Shown here piece after piece: positions 54,738 to 64,000 of a stretch of 64,000 nt of DNA (within the stretch, counting starts at the first letter, position 1; each line of letters begins with the position of its first letter). The notes beneath the pieces are model-generated. The model made no database searches. It had not been told where the DNA came from and saw nothing but the letters and a program-made list of their open reading frames with translations. A program made the position numbers and the translations under genes. The DNA is taken from assembly GCA_031213475.1 (NCBI GenBank), contig JARUPZ010000037.1, positions 744,001 through 808,000 on the forward strand, given 5' to 3'. This DNA is from Nereocystis luetkeana. Lineage: Eukaryota; Sar; Phaeophyceae; Laminariales; Laminariaceae.

Positions 54738-57700
54738 TCACAGGTTAATTTGAGTTGTCTGCTGGCTCTTGAGGCGCTCCAAAATCGTCTCGGCTGGTTG
54801 ATACCTGAAGGCGCACATGCAAATAAAATAAAGGCAAAATCGAGATCGAACCGATCAAATTGGTCAAACTGCAGCGTCAGGGTTGGGGGTTATACGGACC
54901 TTGGGCTGAAAACTACGCTAGTCTTCCGTGAGTCCAGAATCGTTTTCATGATGCTGGGAACACGTGTTATCCTCGCGAGCGAACCAAAATACACGTATTC
55001 AAAATAAATGCGACCCTTCACAGCATGAACTCATAAAGGTTGCTTAATTATCGCAACAAAAAAATGATGCCCAAATCTTACGCACAACAAAAAAGGCGGA
55101 GCAAAGCAAACTGCAGTTGCTGAGCGATGCCCAGTTTCGCGCGCGAACAGGCAAAAGCCCAAATCTACGTGTTGGGGAAGTATATATAGACACGGGTCTT
55201 CAGATCAGGCCCCGAACAACGGGCAGGAGGCTCCTTCGTCCCACCAACAATTGTTTCCAACCAAGTATAGGACCACTAACAAACAGTGAGAGCAAGCCCC
55301 ACAAAGCCCCTCCTACTCACCAGAAAAACCCGACATGGAAGTGAATTCGCTGCCACCAGCTCAAGTGCTTCAAAGGCGCGATAGCGTGCATGTGGAGGTG
55401 CGGCACATAGGTCCACGGCGGCATATGAAACCCCAAAGATGCCTGGGCGGTCTGAGGCATACGAGAAGGAGAAAAAGGCGCGCAAAACATACCAGCATAT
55501 CACAATTGATGCGGCTCGTGCTTGCCCGGGCAGGAGGCGCATGCGCAAAAAAATGCGTTTGCTAAAGTTGAAGCGTGGTTAGTACTTGACAGGTCTGTTT
55601 CAGTTGGTTTTGTGTCCGATGGTATATAACTGCACCTGCTGGTTCGCTGTCAGCCCCGCCCATTCTTTCAGCAGCTCTTTCCCGACGGCCACCCTGTGCC
55701 GAGACAAACACGCAGCAAACAGCAAACGGCATGCAGAATGCAGCATACAGCAGATATTTAAAACACCATCGATGAAGAACATCAAGACGGGAGCTGAAAG
55801 CGGCGCGTGTATTACTTACTTGGTCCAGGAACAGACGCAGCTACCTGTTGTTCGGTACCCAGGTAGGTATCGTATACAAGCACTCGTGGAGAATGGAACT
55901 GGTCGAGGTAGAAAGACGTGCAGACAGAAAAACACAGATAGGCGGAGACGAAAAATATATTGCTATTCCTCTCGTCGCAGAGAAGATAAACAAAGTATCA
56001 TATTGCGGTACTATACCAACTTTACGCCGGTATTGCCCGATTTTTCTGGGTAAACTACTGTAGTTTACCAAGTACAACAGTGCGGTGCACGTAATTATTC
56101 GGTTGTACCAGATATCATATTGTACAACAATCGTTGAAGCAAGTCAGGATGGTTCGACCGCATTCCATGGGGTGAAGGATGAATATATCAAGATCAGCCG
56201 AGGAAAATGGGGTGATCACGGCGACGCTTGTTGCACGCACTACGAAATAGCGGTTCCGTGCTGTTGGCGACGGGTCTCGTGTCCCGCAAAAAAGCAAAAC
56301 GTTTACAATATGGTGCTTGGTAACTGCCTGTCTTGCAAGGTGTCACTTGGTACCAGGTACGTATGTACACCGTAGTTCATCCCATACCAAGGACCGTACA
56401 AGGAAATGTAAGGCTGTTGCACAGCGCCATCCTGAGAAATATCGCACGCACTGCTCTACAATGATAACTCTATAGCATATGGGGTGTCGTAGATACACTT
56501 GTATCATACCTTGTACGTGGCAATAGGTAGCTACGGTATTAGATACCTGGTATGGTATAAGGATTGCTTTTGGTAGCTGTTTTACTAGGGCTGTGTGTTC
56601 GTTGTCTGTAAGGTTCCGACTACTATAGCTGTTATACTATCTGGCTATCAAAAGGGACTACTGTAGAGGAGGTAATGTTACTCCGACGCGAGTCGATCAG
56701 GGAACAACGGGCGGCAGCCTTCTCTCTCGCGATATGATTGCAAGGCACAAGCCGTAGTGAGGAGGGAGGGGGGAGGAGAACCTATCATACTAACTGATCC
56801 CGGGTCTGAGTTACGACTACAAGTAGGAGGGAGAGAAAAGAAGGGTGGACGTATCATGAATGAATGGGAGGTGAAAAAGATCAGGGCGATCCTCGGGACC
56901 GAATGTTCGTCTCGGGGCGGGATCCCGCGGGATCGAGATATCCCGGGACGGGATAAGGGGGGTATTTAAAGCACGGGACGGTACAGGACGGGATTGAACC
57001 ATCTCGGGGTTGAACGGGAAAATTTGGACGGTATTGCACGGGACGGGGTTGAGATACCACGGGATTTTACGGGACGAAAAGGCACGGTACTCCACGGAAC
57101 GGGATTCGTCTATCACGGGATTGCACGAGTCGGGGTTGTAGCTTGTGCGTGTGCAGGCCATACAAGAGTGGCACCCGTGTTTTATATTGTATTGACGGCG
57201 TGTCGCACCGGGGGATGCATTCGCGTCATTTTTGATCGTACTGAAATATTTTTCACTAGAAAAAAACATGAAGAAAACCCATTTTTTAATACGTAAAACG
57301 AAAACATTTTTAATCATAGGACCTTACTATAAACATCTCTGGAAAATGTTGCACATTCAAAAAATATTTTTCAAAAGGCAAGGTTCGAGAGCATGAGTTC
57401 CTGTCTTTGAGTTGAGCACGTCTAACCGCTGAGGGCCGGTCCTAACGAGGAAAATAAAAACGAGAAAAAAACGAAAATAAAAAGCGAATAGCAGAACTAA
57501 AGAGCACGTGAGTTTTATCGGTCAAACTAAAAAAACCAGAAAGATCCCAATACCTTCGTTTTCACATTTCGTTTTTTTCAAGTCCCAGAGGACTTGAAAA
57601 AAACGAAATGGGTGCCAAATAAACGAGAAATGGGTTACCCAGGGTCGAAAAGGAACACACAAGGAGCTCGAAGCGTTGGGATGAAGTTCCGATAAAGTTT

Positions 57701-59708
57701 CTACGACCAGCTGGTGAGCGCACGATGGCCGAGGTACAGTAGTGCATGTGGCTGCCATGCGGATTGTCTTCTGACGACGCGAGCACGTATGGGTAGGGAA
57801 TCACCAAGGGGTGCCCTCGCAAGAAACCGGGGGATCAGGAAGTGGCTGTGGCGGTACATTTTTCGACATGAGTCCCACTCAATATTCAAACGTCTGCCAT
57901 CGAACAGCGATGACCGATACACAACTTCTGGAGAGCTCCGGAGGGAGCGGGTTGGACCACGAGAACCGCCTGCTGTGGAGGGTGCCTCACGTGCGCGAGT
58001 CGTGTCTATCCACCGTCGCTGTCGAGTGCTATCGCCGGGAATCACGTGCTGTGGCCGTTGAGTCATTCTGAAAAATTGCACCGCGTACAAATTCGACTCG
58101 GCTTCTTTTTGCTTCGTTTTTTTCTTCGTTTTTTTTTCGTTACAATTCAGGGCCGGTCCTGACGGGGGCGAAAAACCCAAAAAAAACCCCGAAATAAAAC
58201 GAGTAGACTTTCGTTTTCCGAAAAAAACAGCAGATTGAGTTCTAACGAGAAAACAAATACGAAAAAAAAGCGTAGCAAAAGAACAGCCGAGTCGAACTTT
58301 AATGCGGTACATTTTTTCAAAATGACTCAACGGCCACAGCACGTGGTTCCCGGCGATAGCGCTCGACAGCGACGGTGGATAGACACAACTCGCGCACGTG
58401 AGGCACCCTCCACAGCAGGCGGTTCTCGTGGTCCAACCCGCTCCCTCCGGAGTGCTCTAGAACTTGTGTATCGGTCATCGCTGTTTGATGGCAGACGTTT
58501 GAATATTGAGTGGGACTCATGTCCAAAAATATACCGCCACAGCCACTTCCTGATCCCCCGGTTTCTTGCGAGGGCACCCCTTGGTGATGCCCTACCCATA
58601 CATGCTCGCGTCGTCAGAAGACAAGCCGCATGGCAGCCACACGCACTACTGTACCTTGGCCATCGTGGGCTTGCCAACCGGTCGTAGAAACTTTATCGGA
58701 ACTTCATCACAACGCTTCGAGCTCCTCCTATGTTCCTCTTCGACCCTGGGTATCCCATACCAGGTATTTCGTTTTTTTGGCACCCATTTCGTTTTTTTCA
58801 AGTCCTCTGGGACTTAAAAAAAACGAAATGTGACAACGGAGGTATCGGGACCTTAACTTCTAATTTTTATATTTTGATCGATAAAACTCACGTGCTTTTT
58901 AGTTCTGCTCTTCTTTTTGTTGTTTCGTTTTTTTTTCGTTTTTTTTGCCCCCGTTAGGACCGGCCCTGAGCTATACACCAAAATCCATGAAAAATCCCTT
59001 TGTATCAGAAATCGCGGGATAAACCTCGCGGGATCACGATTCGACGGGATTGGTTTGGACGAGGTTTGGGAAATCTCGAACTTCACGAGCTTGCACGGGA
59101 CGGGACACCGATTTACCATTTTTTTTCACGGGACTACTTTGCACGGGATCGGGATTCAAAAAAAGCAATGGGCGGGATCGGGATCGCATTTTTTTCCACG
59201 GAATCACTTTGGACGGGTACAGGATTTTCAAAATTCCGAGGAAAGTCCTTAAAAAAATAAGATGTTGAAGCGTAATTTCGACTATCATTAGTCGCGTGGG
59301 CTATAATTTGCCCGAGTTCTGTGCCTGTGTGTACCTGACTGGCGCATTTATTTGCGGCTTGCGTTGTGTTTCATAGTACTAAAGAGTACAGTCAGATATT
59401 TAATAGTTGGCTTACTTTGCCTCTCACCTACAGCAGTTATAACTAATACGTGCTACGTGTAACACAGCAGTAGCCGCCAAGTCATTAGTGTAGTGTGTCA
59501 GGTACCAGTATGTACCTTGGTGTTAATAGTAATATTGATAGTAAGCCAACTCACAACCCTACTATTAGTATATTTTACGCCCAACGCCCAACGAATCGCG
59601 GCCGCTCTCTATAGTCTGAGCATGTACCTCTACTGCTGTACGTCAAGTACCGCTATCCCTGGTATCTAATGAGGCCCTTGCATTGCTGTCTTGATGTGAC
59701 TTGTGTAC

Positions 59709-59741
<33 letters not shown>

Positions 59742-60948
59742 GCAAGTTGCGGGTGAAAAACGGCAACGAAAGACTGATCAAGGTATACCTGGTACGACGT
59801 ACCTGATATCGGTAATGGTCTGAAAATGAAAATAGTCTGACACGAAATCAACGATGGCTCACATATGCTCCAGGAGATCGACGTGCTGCACGGTGAGATG
59901 GCTCGGGTTGCGGACCGCTCCCCTCTTTGGCACGATGAGAAGGTGGCACGGAGCCACGGGCTGGTTGTCTTTGAAGGCCACTACAGTGTCGTCTTCGTAA
60001 ACGATGTCCGCGGGCTCCTCCTTGCGAACGATGCGAGCGAACACGTTCTACCCGCCCGCCGATAGTTGTTTTTTTGCCACGAGGGGAACATAAGGATTGC
60101 AAGGCAGGGCGTGAGGGTGCGGTTTGCTTGTGCATCGGAGTTTCGCGAAAATAACTATTTCCCTCCTCCGGGTCTAGTCTCGCTGTTGTTGCCACAATCT
60201 CGTGTCGTTGCCGCAAACACGCCATCACTCACTCACCCACTCGACCACCATTTTTCGTTTTTTCGCGGATTTGCGCATTACGTATGATACTCCTGCAGGT
60301 ACCAGGTATGTACTCGTTCTCGTTTGGTGCTCGTAGGTATAGCGACGCAAGAAATGAGCGCGGCAGTACGGTGTAGGTCAAAGCAGTATATGATCAGCTT
60401 AAAAGCGATGCAGTGCAGTGGTTTAGCACTATGAAGAGCTTGCTCGTAACTTAGATGACTTCGGAGGTCTTGTCTCGACAAGCCACCGAGTTGAGAGTTG
60501 AGGTACTGGTACTCGAACCCGTGGGTATGTGATTGTCCAAAGTCTCATGCCGAGGGGTCATGAAAAATCGTTTCCTGCGACCCATACGATACAATATTCG
60601 GAACCGAGTTGATTATGCCACGGACCTGCGAGCTAATGCATCGGGACCTCAGAGAAAACCATTTTTACTGGAGCACGACTCGATCGTGCGGTGTTCGGGC
60701 TACGTGCAGTCAGTGCAGCCAGGCCAACCCTATTGTGAGCCTGCTGTGAGATCCGCCCCAAGTTGTTCGACCAACACGACGAGTAGAACACTTGACATGT
60801 TGAAAAGAGTGAGAGATTCGCAAACCAAAAATCATTCCGGAAGACCCCGGGCAAAGTCAGCTTTCCCTAGGGTTTCTTCCATAGCAAACGCGTTGCTCAC
60901 ATCCACTGGAGCTAGTGCAGGTCCTTGGCAAGCCTCAAATAGGGACAT
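54738..60948 (-). CDS. HINT3-like HIT-domain nucleotide hydrolase, five exons
   Basis: Exons in transcript order: 60948-60901 (tentative), 60047-59863, 55693-55636, 55451-55321, 54804-54738; all phases match, giving 162 residues. The HIT fold is clear: NVFARIVRKEEPADIVYEDD, then VAPCHLLIVPKR, the helix HVDLLEHMVAVGKELLKEW built across a splice, LGFHMPPWTYVPHLHMHAI with the catalytic H-x-H-x-H triad, and a C-terminal tail ending FFWYQPAETILERLKSQ. That tail and the GFHMPP spacing match HINT3 proteins, about 180 residues in animals. The family cleaves adenosine phosphoramidates and acyl-AMPs. The first exon (MSLFEACQGPALAPVD) rests only on an ATG, phase 0 and a GTGAGC donor. The 4.2-kb intron before 55693 carries a fold-back element. 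Confidence 0.9.
56755..56890 (+). repeat. Dispersed repeat, copy 3 of 3
   Basis: It shares 'gggtctgagttacga', 'ggagggagagaaaagaag' and 'aatgaatggga' with the copy at 12,341-12,520. It lies in the long intron of the HINT3-like gene, just before the GGGAT-rich repeat. Confidence 0.6.
56925..57140 (+). repeat. CACGGGA / ACGGGAT-rich minisatellite, left part
   Basis: About fifteen short units of the type (c)acggga(c/t) or gacgggat are spaced irregularly at 8-20 bases. The same motif returns in the same orientation at 58990-59235, on the other side of the fold-back element. The two parts probably formed one tract before the insertion. Confidence 0.75.
57431..58969. mobile_element. Fold-back transposon with arms of about 600 bp and hAT-like termini
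   Basis: The left arm (57431 to about 58090) and the right arm (about 58290-58969) are imperfect reverse complements, for example around 57560-57600 and 58790-58830. The ends carry CAGGGCCGGTCCTAACG or close variants, inverted, and a third copy of the terminus lies in the loop at 58148. The stretch 58148-58968 is therefore itself bounded by inverted termini. CAGGG ends recall hAT transposons; no 8-bp target duplication was seen at these limits. Each arm carries an open frame of about 118 codons starting MTQRPQHV, preserved in both arms with a dozen or so differences, but frames on the opposite strand are also open. No transposase was recognised. Confidence 0.85.
58990..59235 (+). repeat. CACGGGA / ACGGGAT-rich minisatellite, right part
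   Basis: It continues the motif of 56925-57140: 'gcgggat', 'gacgggat', 'cacgggac' and 'cacgggat' recur about twelve times between A/T-rich spacers. It directly adjoins the right terminus of the fold-back element. Confidence 0.75.
59711..59740. repeat. (CAG)n microsatellite
   Basis: Ten CAG units lie in the intron downstream of the second exon of the HINT3-like gene, about 120 bases beyond its donor. CAG/CTG tracts also occur at 54195-54222 and 54377-54396. Confidence 0.95.
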
Positions 60949-63900
60949 CCTTTGAAGGAAGAGATGTCCGTTAGAGATTCTGCAGCCCAAAGCTTTGCAA
61001 AACTTTATGTCTGTGCACTGGATTCCGAATTCCCAGGAGTTCCATATTTCAGCGATGTTTTATTGATGGGCGGGGATGCTATAATTTTCAAAATTCCCAG
61101 GCGAGGCAGTGGGCGAGGGGGCAAGCGGTAAGTGGTACCTGGTTCACGCTTTTCTGAGTGAACGCCGTTTCGAAGACTGTAGGTATGAGATCAAGACTAC
61201 GCGAGAGGCCTGCTCGAAGGCCAGTGGCTGGATGCCCGTGGTCACTGCAGCCGGTGAGAGTTCCTTTCTCTAAAAATATTAGCATTTTACGTAATACGAC
61301 GTGCCGTTGGCTAAATGTCGTGAGGTCGCCCACTGCTGGAGAGCTACAGCAGTAGTACGCAGCTGCAGGATGAGCAGCAACAGCAACAGCAACAGCGCGC
61401 GACCTCTATCCCTACATAACACTGCATCTATATCGTATGCATTCCCGACCATGCTATCATCTGTTTGGAGTAAAGCTGTCATTTGCAGACTGTTTCCCCC
61501 CCCGCTAAGCTTCAAAACTACAGCAGTATGTACATTATATACATAAGGTGCTTGTACCGTGGTGCCAAGCTGCAAGTACTCCCAGTGCAAACACACCCTG
61601 AGTTATATAGGTACGTACTGCTGTACCCTACTGCTGTCCTTGTCCCTTCCTCTATACTACTCGTGCCGAGTTACAGGCAGTATGTGTAATGTACAGGTAC
61701 CAGGTATCACTGGATGACCTCGAGTCGAGTACCAGGTACTATTAATACTACTGCTGTATACATACCACGGCGGTACCTGGTGTATGTAGCTCTGGCAACA
61801 GCAGCAGTCAGTTCCGCTATGGCAGTACGAGGACTGCTGCATAGATACTCCCGGTCTACCTGCTACCTCGTACTCCGAGTATACATGGGAGTATCGAGTA
61901 CATTTCGTACTCCGAGTACTGCAAGTATTGCAGTACTGGCAGCCTAATACTTTGAGTATGAGTAGTACTGAAGGCCCAAACACTGCGAGTACTGGGAGTA
62001 TGAGCGGTACATAACCTCGAGTGCAAGCAGTACTCGCAGTGCAAACATGCGAAACACTGAATTCGGAAATTCTGCGAGTACTTCCAGTGTACATGTATTT
62101 ATTCCCGAAATACTCCCTGCGGTATTATATGTAATCCAGTTGCCCCCCCCAAAGTGATTCGCTCCAACTCCCACTCGCGGGACCATCTGCGAATAAATGG
62201 GGATGAAAATATAAAAAAGGTGCACGAATGGTCGAAGTCTCGTACCACATACAGTACGTCATACTCCTATTAAATATTAATAGTATACTGCGTAACTTGA
62301 GAGTATTTTGGTGCTGTGAGTACTCGCAGTACTCGTGGTGCCAGCAATCGAAGTACTGCGAGCACTGCAAGTACTCGCTATACAGAACCCTGAAATACCT
62401 GTAGTACAGGGATTTGTCCACAGTATACCCGAAATACTGCGGGTCCGGCAGTGTCCTCAGTACTCAGCGCCGAAATACTGCGAGTACTTTCGCACTACAC
62501 GGACCTGAAATACTGCGAGCACATGAAGTACCTGCAGATTTTCTCTCGAAAATTCTTTACTTTACTCCCCGGTACTGGGAGCATCTGTTTGCTGCCGTAC
62601 CGCTGTGTATCAGTTCAGCAGTACAGGGTAGAAGTACTGCTGTATGCCGAACTTCTGGCCTGGCCATGGTTGGCTTGGAGCTGCAGCTTCACAAGCCTGC
62701 AGCTTACTCGTTATAGTAGACCTACAACATTCATTCTACACCTAACATCGGGGTGGAGAGCCCTGTGCTGTTCTCCTGTGCTCTGACACATTATTTGCCG
62801 GAGATCCGTACGAAGGGTTTTTTCTATTCCTGGTACCCTGCAGTATATATGACTATTAGTAGTACTCCTGTAGGGGAAGACCATCTACTGTGTAGTACTC
62901 TAGTCGTGGGCGTGTACGAGCAGGGTAGGAGGTCGGCGAGTTGAAAGAAGAAGGTTAAGTGTGCATAAGGTCCAGCATTTATTTATAATAATTCCAGATC
63001 CATGAGCAAAACCAAACGGTGTATGTGCTCTCTTTTTGTTGGTAGAACCGAATTTGGCAGAAAAAAATGGAAACAGCCTGTCCTCCCTACTCGGTCGTCC
63101 GGTCATCACCTTGCCAGCAAGGACAACAACAGCAGTAGTGTCCGCCACGACTTGGTTGAATGAGTACGGCAGTATGGCAGACGGGTGCTCCCGTGGTCGG
63201 GGAGGGGCGGATTGCACGGAATGCCCGGGTTCAGCGGCACCAGCACAGTATCCAGTGCTCCGGCTGGGCGTCATTCTGCCGGAGTTGCCCCAAACCCATC
63301 CATGTCCCCAACGCGGCACGCCCTCACCCACCCTATCCGGGAACAAGCGGGTAGCGCCAACCGGACTTTCGTTTGTGGCGGATATGTCTCAGCACGAGCG
63401 CGAGACGCGTCCGCGCTGCGGCTTCGTCTCTGCCAAGAGCCAAATCCATGGTGTACGCAGGCGCTGTAGCCCGCCGAGCTACTGAGAGTAGCAGCAGCAT
63501 CAGCCACGTCCTCCAGCCCATGCGGTGTTCTACGTGTTTGTTTGTGGACTTGCGGACCATTTTCATTTCACCCATGTTTTATCACACCTTTTTCTGGCCA
63601 AAACCCGATATCGATTTTTGTATCAAGGGATTTGCGTGTACGAATATCGTGATATTGAATTCGGCGTAAAGAGTCGAAATATCACCCTCTCTTGAGTTTT
63701 ATACCTATCGGGTATAGCTCTAATCAGGCACTAAGGGCACGCGCATCCAGATTGACGGCATTGGAAATACATCGTGACACCTTTCTATAGACGCATCGCT
63801 CGGCATTGTTAGCGTGTGCACCCTCACCGTTGCAAATCCGCTTCGAAATTCCTCCCAGGATGTATGTTATCTTATCACACGGGTGATAGTCTATTAATAA

Positions 63901-64000
63901 TAGTATTAAACATACCTACGGCATTATTTGTTGGTTGTACTCCGGTATGTACTTGCGGTGAGCAAGCTTATCATATCATACATATTTATATACTTGGTTT
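60949..64000. other. Right-hand non-coding region
   Basis: Upstream of the HINT3-like gene no further gene could be assigned. It holds the AGTACT-rich field, many short CAGCAG/TACTGCTG words and, at about 63130-63490, a GC-rich stretch with several frames open on both strands. In this window GC-rich blocks usually mark exons, so that stretch may belong to a gene crossing the right edge, but no family was recognised and the strand is unclear. A minus-strand frame there starts MGWRTWLMLLLLSVARRATA, resembling a signal peptide. Confidence 0.45.
61850..62640. repeat. Field of degenerate AATACTGCGAGTACT units
   Basis: The words 'agtactgcgagta', 'gaaatactgcgag(t/c)ac' and 'tactcgcagtact' recur more than fifteen times, with spacing of about 30-45 bases in the clearest part (62290-62530). 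The core AGTACT is palindromic, so the array could fold into many small hairpins. No reading frame is conserved. Confidence 0.75.

Overview
This window is nuclear DNA from a eukaryote with intron-rich genes. Exons are GC-rich and in most cases short, with GT-AG splice sites, and introns run from a few hundred bases to about 4 kb. Two things point to a photosynthetic stramenopile (ochrophyte), possibly of the brown-algal lineage. One gene begins with a signal peptide ending in the ASAF motif that marks bipartite plastid targeting in these algae. The Ty3/Gypsy element also resembles, from memory only, brown-algal copies. The species was not identified.

Layout. 1-2.2 kb is non-coding with short repeats. 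About 2.2-8.9 kb is a decayed Ty3/Gypsy retrotransposon (protease, reverse transcriptase, RNase H, integrase, chromodomain-like tail) carrying a stop, several frameshifts and a substituted integrase catalytic residue. 8.9-13.0 kb is T-rich and non-coding. 13.0-41.8 kb is one very long plus-strand gene of at least 23 exons: an RCC1 beta-propeller, then a first BTB domain interrupted by low-complexity inserts, a BACK-like region, and a second BTB plus BACK-like region. This is the domain order of IBTK-type proteins. Its introns hold minisatellites and a solitary LTR-like repeat.

43.3-46.7 kb (minus) is a four-exon G3E GTPase of the ZNG1/CBWD zinc-metallochaperone group. It is divergently paired, about 90 bp apart, with a plus-strand four-exon gene (46.8-52.3 kb) for a small plastid-targeted protein with one membrane segment. 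54.7-60.9 kb (minus) is a five-exon HINT3-like HIT-domain gene. One of its introns carries a 1.5-kb fold-back element lodged in a GGGAT-rich minisatellite. 61-64 kb is mostly non-coding, with an AGTACT-rich repeat field and one unexplained GC-rich open stretch.

The exon models were built by hand. Reading phase agrees across every intron of the ZNG1, plastid and HINT3 models, and across the RCC1/BTB gene from exon 1 to about exon 21; the last junctions of that gene are uncertain. The host genes show no operon-like relationship. The only clear functional pairing is the shared promoter interval near 46.75 kb.
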